DNA from: Akkermansia massiliensis
GTDB lineage: Bacteria; Verrucomicrobiota; Verrucomicrobiia; Verrucomicrobiales; Akkermansiaceae
DNA: 64,000 nucleotides
Assembly: GCF_023516715.1 (NCBI RefSeq)
Contig: NZ_JAMGSI010000001.1
Coordinates: forward strand, 124,001-188,000
Direction of reading: 5' to 3'
Positions 38,929 to 48,162 of the stretch are shown here, piece by piece. The notes beneath the pieces were generated by a model that saw nothing but the letters and a program-made list of their open reading frames with translations, had not been told where the DNA came from and ran no database searches. The first letter of the stretch is position 1, and each line of letters begins with the position of its first letter. Position numbers and translations under genes: made by a program.

Positions 38929-41900
38929 TTAGATGTTCTTCAGCATTTCCAGCGCTTCCCGTAGCTTGTCTGCGGGAGAGACGCCTGCCAGCCGCGGAAA
39001 TTTGTTGGACAGCAGGATAAAATCCCCGTTCCTGGTGAGCATCAGGCGCTGTCCGCTGATTTCCACCATGGAGATGTTTGCTTTGGAGGCCAGTATCTTG
39101 ATTTTGTGGGAATCCAGCAGGTGATGCACCGTTTCCGGTGCAGGGCCGAAGCGGTCTTCCCACGCGCGGAGCAGGGCGTCCGCCTCCTTCAGGGTGCGGA
39201 CTGCCGCCAGGTCCTTGTACGCCGAAATGCGCAGGGCTGCGTCGCTGATGTAATCCCGGGGCAGGAAGGCGCCCAGATAATCCTTGCGGGATTTGGCGGC
39301 GAACTGCGTCTCGCTGTTCACGATGAAATCCGTTCTCAGGGCTGCGTCCGGCCGGGGGGCCGTGTACCTGCCCTGCATGTGGGCGATGGACTGCTGGAGA
39401 AGCTGGCAGTACAGGTCAAAGCCGATGGCGGCAATATGGCCGCTCTGCTGGGTGCCCAGCAGGTTGCCCGCGCCGCGTATTTCCAGGTCCCTCATGGCTA
39501 TCTTGAAGCCGGAACCCAGCTCCGTGTACTGCTTGATGGCGGAGACGCGCTTGCGGGCGTCTCCCGTGGTGGCGGCGGACCTGGGGAGCATGAGGTAGGC
39601 GTAGGCCCGGTGCCCCGCGCGGCCCACGCGGCCGCGGAGCTGGTAGAGGTCCGCCAGGCCGAAGCGGTCCGCGCGGTCAATGATGATGGTGTTGGCGTTC
39701 GGGATGTCGATGCCGGATTCGATGATGGTGGTTGCCAGCAGGATGTCTGCCTTCCCCTGCACGAAGGTGCGCATGACCTTCTCCAGCTCGTCCTTGGGCA
39801 TCTGTCCGTGGCCGATGACGATGCGGGCCTTGGGCACCAGGGCCTGGATGCGGTCCCGGAACAGTTCGATGGTTTTGACGCGGTTGTGCAGCAGGAAAAT
39901 CTGGCCGCCGCGTTCCAGTTCGCGCTCCATGGCCTTCTTCATGATGCGTTCGTCATAGGGGCATACGCTCGTCTGCACGGGCTGCCGGTTGACGGGCGGC
40001 GTTTCAATGGAGCTCATGTCCCTCGCTCCCATCAGCGCAATGTACAGGGTGCGGGGAATGGGCGTGGCGGACAGCGTGAGCACGTCGATGCCCTTGAAGC
40101 GTTCCTTGAATTTCTCCTTGTGCCTGACGCCGAAGCGCTGTTCCTCGTCAATCACCACGAGGCCCAGGTTTTTAATGGACACGTCCTCGGAGATGAGGCG
40201 ATGCGTGCCGATGACGATGTCCACGGCCCCGGACTTAAGCCCTTCCAGCGTGGAGCGGACGTCCGCCGCGCTGCTGAAGCGGCTGAGCATTTCAATCCGC
40301 ACGGGGTATTCGCTCATGCGCTCCTTGAAGGTGCGGAAGTGCTGTTCCGCAAGCACGGTGGTGGGCACCAGCACGGCCACCTGGCGGCCTCCCGTCACGC
40401 ATTTGAAGGCGGCGCGGATGGCCACCTCCGTCTTGCCGAAGCCCACGTCCCCGCAGATCAGGCGGTCCATGGGGCGGGTGGCTTCCATGTCCGCCTTCGT
40501 CTGGGCGATGGCGCGGAGCTGGTCCTGGGTCTCCCGGAAGGGGAAGGAGCTTTCAAACTCCCACATCCATTTGCTGTCCGGAGGGTGGCTGTAGCCCTTT
40601 CCGGTCTGGCGTTCCGCCTGCACGTTGAGGAGCTGGGCGGCGTAGTCCGCCACGGAGCGTTCCGCGGACTTTTTGGCGCGCTGCCATTTGGAATCCCCCA
40701 GCTTGTTGAGTTCCGGCGTCTTGCTGCCCAGCCCTATGTACCGTGAAACCAGGTGCGCCTGGCTGAGGGGGACGTGCAGGATCGTATTGTCCCGGTAAAG
40801 GATGTTCATTTCCTCGTCTCCGGAGTCCGGAGAGGTGGAAATGTTGATGAATTTGCCGATGCCGTAGCTGGTATGCACCACCAGGTCTCCGGGGTTGATG
40901 TCCTTCAGGGAGGCCTGCGCGCGGGCCTTGCGCGCCTTGTCCTCCCGGCTGGCGCGGCGGCGCGCCGTGGCGGACTGGTACCTGCCGAACAGCTCCGAGG
41001 AGGAGAGAACGGCCGTTTTTGCCCCCGGAATGCTGAAGCCGCCGGGCAGGTCCCCGCGCAGGGCGGTGATGGACAGCAGCGCGGGCGTTCCGGCGCAGAT
41101 GTCCCGGAAGCGCTCTTCCTCCCCTTCGTTGGGAAAAAACATGCTGACGTTCCATTTCCGGTCCAGCCATTCTCGGATCTGGCGTTCCGCCAGCTCCCGC
41201 CGCATCTCCTGCATCACGAAGTCCCCGGCGTCAAAGCTGCCCAGGGGATTGTCATGGATGGCCAGGGAGAAGTCCTCCTCCCCCTCCGCGTTCTTCGGCG
41301 GTGCGGTGAGGATGCACACGTTCCCCCGTTCCTTGCAGAAGGGGGCCGTAATGACCAGGTCGCCCGGCTTGATCCAGGCCCGCAGGGTTTCCACGCCTGC
41401 CGCTTCCGTCAGGACGAGGTTGACGTGCTCCGTCTTCCGGAAGGAAATCTGGGAGTCCACGTCAAATTCCCGGATGGATTCAATCTCGTCGTCAAAAAAC
41501 TCCAGGCGTACGGGATGGGAGGACTGGAGCGGGAAAACGTCCAGAATGCCGCCGCGGCGGGACCACTGCCCGCGGGAAATGACCTGAGGAACGCCCTCGA
41601 ACCCCGCCTCCTCAAACAGCCGTATCAAATCGTCAGGGGCGTGCGTTTCTCCCGTTTTCAGGGTCATTCCCTGGTTCTGCATGCCGTCGGGGGAGGGAAC
41701 CTCGTCATTCAGGCTGCCTTCCGTCAGAACGACGGTTTGCCTGCCCACATGGCCGGAAGCGATGCGGTGAAGGACGTTCAGCCGTTCCGCGGCAAGCTCC
41801 GGGTCTCCCACTTCCTCCCCCAGGGCCACCTCTTTTTCCGGGACGAAGAGGATGTTGCGCACTCCCCATGTTTCCAGTTGCGCGGCAAGGGATTCCTGCG

Positions 41901-42105
41901 CGCGCAGATGGGGCGCGATCACCCAGGCCCGGGCGGTGTCCGGAATGGTCCTGATGCACAGGGCCGCCACGAACGGAACCCCGGGCAGGGAGGTATGGTC
42001 GAAAACCGCCTGTTCCTCCGTGCCCAGTTTCGCGAGTTCCCGGTGAAAGGGTGCGGTGCGGGCCACCCTGTCCATCAGGGCGGTTATGGAAGCGTCTTCT
42101 GCCAT
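38929..42105 (-). CDS. mfd: Transcription-repair coupling factor Mfd
   Basis: Mfd is the DNA translocase that removes RNA polymerase stalled at lesions and recruits UvrA. The 1058-residue protein has the UvrB-homology region (VISRGQWSRRGGILDVFPLQ, about 175-200), the RNA-polymerase interaction domain (NPGDLVVHTSYGIGKF, about 430), RecG-like helicase motifs I (GDVGFGKTEVAIRAAF), II (VIDEEQRFG), III (TLSATPIPRTL), and VI (QLRGRVGRAGHRAY), and the C-terminal TRCF domain. The open frame extends to 42156; ATG 42105 (MAEDASITAL) is preferred. It is monocistronic. Confidence 0.96.
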   Translation of the reverse strand: MAEDASITALMDRVARTAPFHRELAKLGTEEQAVFDHTSLPGVPFVAALCIRTIPDTARAWVIAPHLRAQESLAAQLETWGVRNILFVPEKEVALGEEVGDPELAAERLNVLHRIASGHVGRQTVVLTEGSLNDEVPSPDGMQNQGMTLKTGETHAPDDLIRLFEEAGFEGVPQVISRGQWSRRGGILDVFPLQSSHPVRLEFFDDEIESIREFDVDSQISFRKTEHVNLVLTEAAGVETLRAWIKPGDLVITAPFCKERGNVCILTAPPKNAEGEEDFSLAIHDNPLGSFDAGDFVMQEMRRELAERQIREWLDRKWNVSMFFPNEGEEERFRDICAGTPALLSITALRGDLPGGFSIPGAKTAVLSSSELFGRYQSATARRRASREDKARKARAQASLKDINPGDLVVHTSYGIGKFINISTSPDSGDEEMNILYRDNTILHVPLSQAHLVSRYIGLGSKTPELNKLGDSKWQRAKKSAERSVADYAAQLLNVQAERQTGKGYSHPPDSKWMWEFESSFPFRETQDQLRAIAQTKADMEATRPMDRLICGDVGFGKTEVAIRAAFKCVTGGRQVAVLVPTTVLAEQHFRTFKERMSEYPVRIEMLSRFSSAADVRSTLEGLKSGAVDIVIGTHRLISEDVSIKNLGLVVIDEEQRFGVRHKEKFKERFKGIDVLTLSATPIPRTLYIALMGARDMSSIETPPVNRQPVQTSVCPYDERIMKKAMERELERGGQIFLLHNRVKTIELFRDRIQALVPKARIVIGHGQMPKDELEKVMRTFVQGKADILLATTIIESGIDIPNANTIIIDRADRFGLADLYQLRGRVGRAGHRAYAYLMLPRSAATTGDARKRVSAIKQYTELGSGFKIAMRDLEIRGAGNLLGTQQSGHIAAIGFDLYCQLLQQSIAHMQGRYTAPRPDAALRTDFIVNSETQFAAKSRKDYLGAFLPRDYISDAALRISAYKDLAAVRTLKEADALLRAWEDRFGPAPETVHHLLDSHKIKILASKANISMVEISGQRLMLTRNGDFILLSNKFPRLAGVSPADKLREALEMLKNI

Positions 42106-42229
42106 GCGTGTCTGATAGCCCCTGCTGGTGGAAAGTGTGCCGCCTTTCCCTGCCATGTCAACGGTTTTTCAGGGCACAGACTGTCCTCCGGCCATTGACG
42201 GAAGCGTCTTTCCGCATGCGCGGCGCGGG

Positions 42230-43414
42230 TCAGGAGGAGGAGCGGAAGCGGATTTTAACGCCGGCCTTGCGCCATTTCTGTTCAATCTCCTTGGCCAGCT
42301 CCTCATAGCTCCGGCCATCAAGGAGGAGCTTTTGCGCTTCTTTTTCACTGCTGCCGGACTGGATGGCCTTCATGTAGTTCTTCACGCGCTGGGCGTCCCC
42401 CTTGCCGTCCATGTGGTAGAAATAGTAGGCCATCAGAGCGGCCAGGCCGTAATTCAGGTTGGCGTTCTCTCCCGTGAACTGGGAATAGGGCATGTTCATG
42501 TAGGACTCCAGGCTGGGCGCCTCAAAGTCGTCCCCCAGGGCGCGGCCCCCCGTATTTTTCTTGCCGTATTCCGTCACGCGGGAGACAATGTGGGAACGGT
42601 TGGCCCCGAAGTTGAAGCGGCCTCCGGAATACGGGGTCATCCCCATGTATTCCGCGGAGCCTTCACAGAACCAGCTTGCCTGCTTGGCCTCCGGGGACAT
42701 GAGCTGGTGCGTCAGTTCATGGATGAGGGTGGAGGAATCCTTGTCGCGGTCAATGATGTACGTGCTCCCCATGGTCTTGACGCCCAGGGAATCAAACGGG
42801 ACCAGGATTTTGCCGCGGTCTCCGCTGCGCGTCGTCCCCAGGAAAATGCCTGCCGTGCCTTCACGGCCTCCGTTTTCCAGGTACGTGCTGAACTTTTCGT
42901 ACAGGTAGGCGGGGAATTTGGCGGAATCGTCGTGAGGGGGGATGTTGCCGATGGGAAGCGTTTTGTTCGCCAGGTGGGTGGCCTCGAAGAGAAGGCCCAG
43001 GCGCTTGATCATGCCGGCGCCCAGCTTGGCGTCGCAGATGAAGCGGAAATGGGGCGTTTCATAAATATACTCCCCTTGTTCCTCCTTGATGGTTTCCACC
43101 TTGAAATTGTCCTGGCATTTGACGGTCCTGGGCCATGGCAGGTGGTAATTGTCCGCGGGATTGGAGGAGGCAGCCCCTCCCTTTCCCCGGGCCGCGATGA
43201 AATCCCTGTCTTCCCGGGAAAGCTGGGCGAGGGGGATGGAGACGGTTTGGCCGCCAGAGCGTTTCAGCACGGCTTTCTGGCCGTCCAGCCTGACGAACTC
43301 GGCTTCCAGGCTTTTCCCCTGGACGCTGGTCCAGGTGCGCCCCTGCGCGAGGGGAAGGAAGGAGAGGGAGCACAGGGCTCCCGTCACCAGGTACAGGCAT
43401 GCGGGATTCTTCAT
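42230..43414 (-). CDS. Secreted SHD1-domain, HExxH-type putative metallopeptidase
   Basis: The 394-residue protein has a signal peptide (LYLVTGALCSLSFLPLAQG). After it comes an SHD1-like (SLA1 homology) beta domain: RTWTSVQGKSLEAEFVRLDG, KAVLKRSGGQTVSIPLAQLS, EDRDFIA. This domain is common in secreted proteins of Planctomycetes and Verrucomicrobia. The main part has HELTHQL, a zinc-binding HExxH, followed 20-30 residues later by FCEGSAEYMG whose Glu may be the third ligand (gluzincin type). A peptidase or transglutaminase-like role is inferred; substrate unknown. ATG 43414 opens the signal peptide; the frame extends much further upstream through the MFS gene without meaning. It follows the MFS gene by 35 bases, so they may be co-transcribed. 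Confidence 0.75.
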   Translation of the reverse strand: MKNPACLYLVTGALCSLSFLPLAQGRTWTSVQGKSLEAEFVRLDGQKAVLKRSGGQTVSIPLAQLSREDRDFIAARGKGGAASSNPADNYHLPWPRTVKCQDNFKVETIKEEQGEYIYETPHFRFICDAKLGAGMIKRLGLLFEATHLANKTLPIGNIPPHDDSAKFPAYLYEKFSTYLENGGREGTAGIFLGTTRSGDRGKILVPFDSLGVKTMGSTYIIDRDKDSSTLIHELTHQLMSPEAKQASWFCEGSAEYMGMTPYSGGRFNFGANRSHIVSRVTEYGKKNTGGRALGDDFEAPSLESYMNMPYSQFTGENANLNYGLAALMAYYFYHMDGKGDAQRVKNYMKAIQSGSSEKEAQKLLLDGRSYEELAKEIEQKWRKAGVKIRFRSSS

Positions 43415-43449
43415 AAGGCTGGGGTTGGGGATATGAAAGAAAGTTGCTG

Positions 43450-45384
43450 TTAATGTTTGGGACGCGGCAGCATCAGGAGCAGCAGTCCGCAGAGCAGCAT
43501 CAGGCATCCTGCCGCCGCCAGGGTGGTGGTCAGCGGAACGCCCTGGTCCTTGAACCATCCCCCGAAGAAGGAGATAAGGGCGCCCACGCCCGCGGACGTG
43601 AGGTTGAGGAGGCCATAGCCGGTGGCGGAATAACGCTCGTCGATATGGGAGCGTAGCACAGGCATGAGGGTGGCGTCCAGCGATCCCTGCGCCAGCCCCT
43701 GCGTGGCGACGAGGCCCAGCATGAGCACGAGGGGAACCGCAATGTCCCAGCCGAAGATGCCGGGCAGCAGCGCCAGGACCACCAGCGGGCCGGATATGGT
43801 GAAGGTGATGCCGGGCACCAGGGCGCGGGCGCGGGCGTTGCGCCGGTACCACATGTCCGCCAGAATGGCGCCGCCCAGCACGGCCACGTACTTGGCTACG
43901 GAGCTCCACAGGGTGGCGGCGGGGCCTGCCTCCGCGGAGGAAAGCTGGTATTTATCCTGAAGCAGGGTGGGGTACCAGGTGAGCAGGAACCAGTTCCCGG
44001 CGCCTGCAAAGGCGACCACGGCCAGCAGCATCCACATGGGGCGGCCGCTCAGCAGGCTGGAAAGCACGGCGCCGGTGGAAAGATTGGACGCGGGTTCCTT
44101 GATGGCCCGTTCGTCATTGTCCACATTGATCAGGACCGTTTTTTCCTTGGGTTCGGACGGCTTTTTGGCCTGCGCCGTATCCGCAGGGGCCTTGGCCGGG
44201 TCTTTCAGGAACAGGATGAGGACGATGGCATACGCCACGCCGATCAGGCCGAACAGGGCGAACGTCATGCGCCAGCCCGTCCATGAAGCCATGGTGGCCC
44301 CGAAGCCGGCCACGGCCATGCCCACGTAAATGCCGCTCATGTGCAGCCCCGTGGCGATGGAGCGCGTGCTGCCCCGGTGGTAGTCCGTAATCAGGGCCAG
44401 GGCGGCGGGGATGTAAAAGGCCTCACTGATGCCCATGGCGCCGCGCGCGATGAGCAGGGACGTGTAATCCTCCGCATGGCCGGTCCACCAGGTGACCACG
44501 GACCAGACGACGAGGGAGCAGAGAATCATCAGGCGGCGGCTGTAGCGGTCCGCCAGGAAGCCGCCCACCGGGCTGAGCAGGGCGTAAATCAGCAGGAAGA
44601 CGGAGGTGACCATGCCGAACTGGGCTTCCGTCTGCGGAATGTCCCGGACGATGGGTTCATGCAGCGCGGAAAGGAGCTGGCGGTCAAAATAGTTCAGCAT
44701 GACCACGAACCACAGGACGATGACGGCCACCCAGGCCCACAGGCCCGGCCTGGTGTTCGGGTCCGTGACGGCGGAAACATTTTTAACGCCGTTGCGCACG
44801 GCGGAAACGATGATGATCGCCATGACGATGACGGTCAGGATGAGAACGGCGTAATCAACCGTGCTCATTTCAAAATGGTACCCTGCGGAGGCGGAGGCGT
44901 TCACGGGGGTCCGGACGCCCGGGGCGGTTTCCCCGCTGATGGTCATGATCTCGGAACCCTTCACGACGGCGGGCGCGGTGGCGATGCCGACGGGCCACTC
45001 CCCCTGGTGCGTCCATTTGTTTCCGATGACGTCATAAACCAGGATGTCGCGGGACTGCACCACGGGCTTGGACGGGTCCGGCGCGTTGCCGCGCTTGTCC
45101 CCGCCGATGAGGATGATGGAATTTTCACGTACCGGGGCGGGGCCTGCGGCGGCGGCTACGGGCGTTCCCGGTCCAGCAGGCTGCTGTTTGCCCGCGGCTC
45201 CCCATTCGGCGGGATCGTTGGACGTCATGTCGTAGCCGATCATGTCGGAAAGGTACGTTCTGGCGGTTTCTCCGGCGGCATCCCTGGACAGGGTGCAGCC
45301 GCCTGCGATGAACAGGGTGCTGTCACAGACGGCGGCGGTGGAGAGGATGCGGCCCGCACCGGGAAGGGCGGGAGGGACGCCCAT
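43450..45384 (-). CDS. MFS transporter, C-terminal part of a frameshifted kelch-MFS fusion
   Basis: This frame holds the end of a kelch domain (ILSTAAVCDSTLFIAGGC, residues about 12-30; IILIGGDKRG, about 90). An extra hydrophobic segment follows (STVDYAVLILTVIVMAIIIV, about 173-192), and then a full 12-helix major facilitator domain: LNYFDRQLLSALHEPIV, GFLADRYSRRLMI, RGAMGISEAFYIPAALALITD, and RPMWMLLAVVAFAGAGNWF. The MFS part resembles organic-anion or sialate porters (NanT/ExuT-like), inferred from the kelch context. The kelch beginning lies in the other reading frame (45240-46001). If the frameshift is real, translation could start internally at the MSTVDY Met near 44868. Confidence 0.8.
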   Translation of the reverse strand: MGVPPALPGAGRILSTAAVCDSTLFIAGGCTLSRDAAGETARTYLSDMIGYDMTSNDPAEWGAAGKQQPAGPGTPVAAAAGPAPVRENSIILIGGDKRGNAPDPSKPVVQSRDILVYDVIGNKWTHQGEWPVGIATAPAVVKGSEIMTISGETAPGVRTPVNASASAGYHFEMSTVDYAVLILTVIVMAIIIVSAVRNGVKNVSAVTDPNTRPGLWAWVAVIVLWFVVMLNYFDRQLLSALHEPIVRDIPQTEAQFGMVTSVFLLIYALLSPVGGFLADRYSRRLMILCSLVVWSVVTWWTGHAEDYTSLLIARGAMGISEAFYIPAALALITDYHRGSTRSIATGLHMSGIYVGMAVAGFGATMASWTGWRMTFALFGLIGVAYAIVLILFLKDPAKAPADTAQAKKPSEPKEKTVLINVDNDERAIKEPASNLSTGAVLSSLLSGRPMWMLLAVVAFAGAGNWFLLTWYPTLLQDKYQLSSAEAGPAATLWSSVAKYVAVLGGAILADMWYRRNARARALVPGITFTISGPLVVLALLPGIFGWDIAVPLVLMLGLVATQGLAQGSLDATLMPVLRSHIDERYSATGYGLLNLTSAGVGALISFFGGWFKDQGVPLTTTLAAAGCLMLLCGLLLLMLPRPKH

Positions 45385-46001
45385 TTCATTTTGGCCGTAT
45401 CCGGAGTGGTGTCCAGCATGTAGATGGTATTGAGGGCGGCTTCCGGCTGGTCGCTGTCCCGTCCGCCGATGACGAACAGCTTGTTTCCGTGAGCGGCGAA
45501 GGCGGCTTCCGTAACGGGGACGGGAAGGGGAGGAAGCTTTTCCACGGAGCCGTCCGCCTTGATCAGCAGGGCGTCTTTCAGGATGCCTTCCGCATTATGG
45601 CCTCCGGCTACCGCCAGCCCCTTGCCTACGCTTGCAAAAGCCGCGTAACCCAGCGGAACGGGCAGCGTCCCCACCTTGCTCCATTGGCCGTTGCGGAGTT
45701 TGAAAATATCCTGGTGGTACGCCTTAGGCCCGCGTTCTTCCGGCGTTGAGGCTCCCGGAGCGGCCTGGGGGAAATTGGCGCCGCCTGCGGCGATGATGGA
45801 CTGGGTGCCGTCACTTTCCGTAACGGTTCCAGCCGCCATTCCAGCGCGGCCCGCCGGGTCCGGCAGGTCGGGAATGGCTCCGGCCGGGTGTACATCCACG
45901 GAAAAAGAGGCGTTGGCAGCGGGGGCCGCCATCAGCAGCAGGGCGGCGAAAGCGGAGCCGCATGCCCTGGAAAACCGGGTAAGGTGACGTGAAATGTGCA
46001 T
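45240..46001 (-). pseudogene. Kelch (NanM-like) N-terminal part of a frameshifted kelch-MFS fusion
   Basis: The start at ATG 46001 gives a signal peptide (CGSAFAALLLMAAPAANASF) and kelch blades: GRAGMAAGTVTESDGTQSII, AAGGANFPQ, WSKVGTLPVPLGYAAFASVG, LAVAGGHNAEG, LPVPVTEAAFAAHGNKLFVIGGR. After KMKWASLPPFP the frame degenerates into Pro/Ser/Ala-rich sequence, while the other frame continues with LPGAGRILSTAAVCD. Adding one base in the C-rich run near 45365-45380 would join them into one protein of about 850 residues. The neighbouring kelch protein has the matching phrase LDPLPGRGRFLHQMA, which supports this reading. It may be a true pseudogene, phase variation or a sequencing error. Confidence 0.75.
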
Positions 46002-46036
46002 ATGCTGGAAGATAGGGATGGGATGTGGGTGAAAAA

Positions 46037-47020
46037 TCAGGAAAGGGTGATGCTCCACACTTCAGGGGAGCGCCTGCCGGGTTTAAGTTCTCCGTTCACG
46101 GCTGCAAAACGGCCCTGCCACGCGCAGCACGGAAGGACCGCCCTGGGCGCCGCGATGGGCCCTGCGTCGTGCCATTCCATGGCGGCTGTATCCAGGCACA
46201 GGGACTGGTTGTTGAAGCCGGGGTTGGTCTGCGGGGTATACTTCTTTCCGGAGCCGTCGTCCCCGCCCAGCAAATAAATCACGCCGTTCCGGGAAACCGG
46301 GGCCGGGGTGGGGGCCGCGGCGATGGCGTAAGGCATCTCCGGCAGGCGCGTCCATCCGCGTTCCGGCGTGAAGCTCCAGGCTTCCGTCAGCAATTCCCGG
46401 GCCTGTTTGCCGTCCTCCTCCCGGAGGCCGATGCCGCCGAGCACGTAAAGGACGCCGTCCGCCGCGGCCATCTGGTGCAGGAAGCGTCCGCGGCCCGGCA
46501 GCGGGTCCAGCTCCTGCCAGCCCTGTTCCGGCCCGCGTGCGTCCAGCATGAAAACCCGGTTGGTGCAGTCCTGCTCCCCGGGGCGCTCACAGCCTCCCGT
46601 AAGATAAACCTTGCCGTCCAGAACGGCGGCGGCCGTGTAAGCCAGGGCTATGGGAAGGGGAGGGAAGGGAGTCACAGTGACGGCTCCGTCCGCAGTGCTC
46701 AGCAGGTAAACGTCCTTCCGGTGGCCTTCCTTGCCGCAGCCGCCGATGCACAGCAGGCCTTCCCTGGTGCTGGCGGAGGCTCCGTACGCGTAAGGCGCAG
46801 GGAGCGTTCCTGCCTCCGTCCACCCATTCTCCCCCGGAGACAGCGTGAAAATGCGGTCCGTCCACGTTTTGGCGCCGCCTTCAAGCATGGGTTTGTCCGG
46901 GAAATTGGTGCCGCCGGCACAAATCATTGTTTCTCCGCATGTTCCGGCATACATGCCGGCGAAACCTTCCGGATCGGGAAGAGAGGGTAAAGGGGACCAG
47001 GATGAAGAATAGAGACTCAT
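46037..47020 (-). CDS. Kelch-repeat protein, N-acetylneuraminate epimerase-like
   Basis: The 327-residue protein is a six-bladed kelch propeller similar to NanM/YjhT: LPSLPDPEGFAGMYAGTCGE, TMICAGGTNFP, GWTEAGTLPAPYAYGASAST, GLLCIGGCGKEG, KVYLTGGCERPGE, LYVLGGIGLREEDG, VIYLLGGDDGSG. The GxxGGTNFPD and GGDDG phrases are typical of NanM, which converts alpha- to beta-N-acetylneuraminic acid. It has no signal peptide from ATG 47020, so it would be cytoplasmic, unlike the periplasmic E. coli NanM. It lies 35 bases upstream of the kelch-MFS fusion on the same strand; a sialic-acid uptake and mutarotation pair is inferred. Confidence 0.75.
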   Translation of the reverse strand: MSLYSSSWSPLPSLPDPEGFAGMYAGTCGETMICAGGTNFPDKPMLEGGAKTWTDRIFTLSPGENGWTEAGTLPAPYAYGASASTREGLLCIGGCGKEGHRKDVYLLSTADGAVTVTPFPPLPIALAYTAAAVLDGKVYLTGGCERPGEQDCTNRVFMLDARGPEQGWQELDPLPGRGRFLHQMAAADGVLYVLGGIGLREEDGKQARELLTEAWSFTPERGWTRLPEMPYAIAAAPTPAPVSRNGVIYLLGGDDGSGKKYTPQTNPGFNNQSLCLDTAAMEWHDAGPIAAPRAVLPCCAWQGRFAAVNGELKPGRRSPEVWSITLS

Positions 47021-47150
47021 AACACGTGTAAATGACTCGCGTGATGCTAGCGAAAACCGGGCCGCGGCGCCAGTATTAACCTCTGGTTCTATTTTTTTTG
47101 AATAAATTTCTTTCCCCACGCCTCTTACCAACGTAGAAGAGGAGAATCAT

Positions 47151-48005
47151 ATGAAGCCTGGAACCTGTTTTTTGATGTTGTGCGCCCTGCTGCCTGCGGC
47201 CCTGGCGGAAAATATGACCCTGCGGTCCGGCAGGGTGCTGGAAGACGCCAGCGTGGTGTCTTCCGGAGACGACTTTGTCAGCGTCCAGTACACGGACGGG
47301 GTGGCCAAGGTCTCCTACAAGGAGCTCACGGATGCCCAGCAGAAGGATTACAGGATGACGCCGGAGGACGTGAAAGCCAGGCTGGACCAGCGGCGCCTGG
47401 AGGACGCGGCGCGCAGGAAAAAGGCGGAAGAGGCCAGAAAGGCGGCTGATGAAGAAGCCAGGAAAATCAGGGAATCCCTGTCTGAAGCGGAGCGGCATCC
47501 CCGTTATCTGGAAGGAGCGGATATCTCCCGCATGTTTCTGCTGCTGGGGGAACTCTCCCAGGTGGAGGCGGAAGTCATGGCCCTGCAATGGAATGCCCTG
47601 GAAGCGGACCGCGTGGGACTGCCGGAGGATGCCCGTACCTTCCGTGCGAGGATGGGAACCTATCAGGAACAGGTGAACGCCATCCGTAAAAAAAGGGAGA
47701 CCGCCGAACAGTACTGGCAGGATTTGGAAAAGAAATACCTGGCTCTGAAGGACGGAACCCAGAAGAAAATTGCGGACTTGAACAAGCAGGTCTCCCAGTT
47801 GCAGGGGGAAGTAAGGGAGGTGGCCAGCCAGCCGAGAACGGAGCGCATCATTGTCCCTCCGATTATCAGGACGTGGAACTATCCGCCGCCGCCCGTCATT
47901 ATCCGGCCTTCCCCCTTGCCGCCAAGGCCCCATCCCGTCCCTCCCCGCCCCGTTCCACCGCGTCCGATGCCTTTGCCTGTGAAGCCTGGCTTGTACGGTG
48001 GTTGA
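47151..48005 (+). CDS. Secreted coiled-coil protein with proline-rich tail
   Basis: The 284-residue protein has a signal peptide (MKPGTCFLMLCALLPAALAE) and an SHD1-like short beta region (LRSGRVLEDASVVSSGDDFV). Next is a long charged coiled coil (about 75-225: RRKKAEEARKAADEEARKI, QKKIADLNKQVSQLQGEV), then a Pro-rich tail (about 235-280, PPPPVIIRPSPLPPRPHP). A good Shine-Dalgarno (AGAGGAGAA) precedes ATG 47151. It is probably an envelope spacer or structural protein, with function unknown. Divergent from the kelch gene. Confidence 0.6.
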   Translation: MKPGTCFLMLCALLPAALAENMTLRSGRVLEDASVVSSGDDFVSVQYTDGVAKVSYKELTDAQQKDYRMTPEDVKARLDQRRLEDAARRKKAEEARKAADEEARKIRESLSEAERHPRYLEGADISRMFLLLGELSQVEAEVMALQWNALEADRVGLPEDARTFRARMGTYQEQVNAIRKKRETAEQYWQDLEKKYLALKDGTQKKIADLNKQVSQLQGEVREVASQPRTERIIVPPIIRTWNYPPPPVIIRPSPLPPRPHPVPPRPVPPRPMPLPVKPGLYGG

Positions 48006-48162
48006 AAGTGCGTCCGCGGGTTCCTCCTCTTCTTCCGGAAAGCGTGCGCCAGCCTCCGCAGCAAACGGGCTGCCGGAACAGGAAACTCAAGGCACGGGTT
48101 GCCCAGGCGGCAGACGCCGCGGCCCCGGGAAGCATTCCCTTCCCGCAGAGGAAAGGGGAAGG

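Noticed and set aside
39106-42198. Two long plus-strand frames opposite mfd
   Set aside because: Both follow the mfd codon phase and show no recognisable protein.
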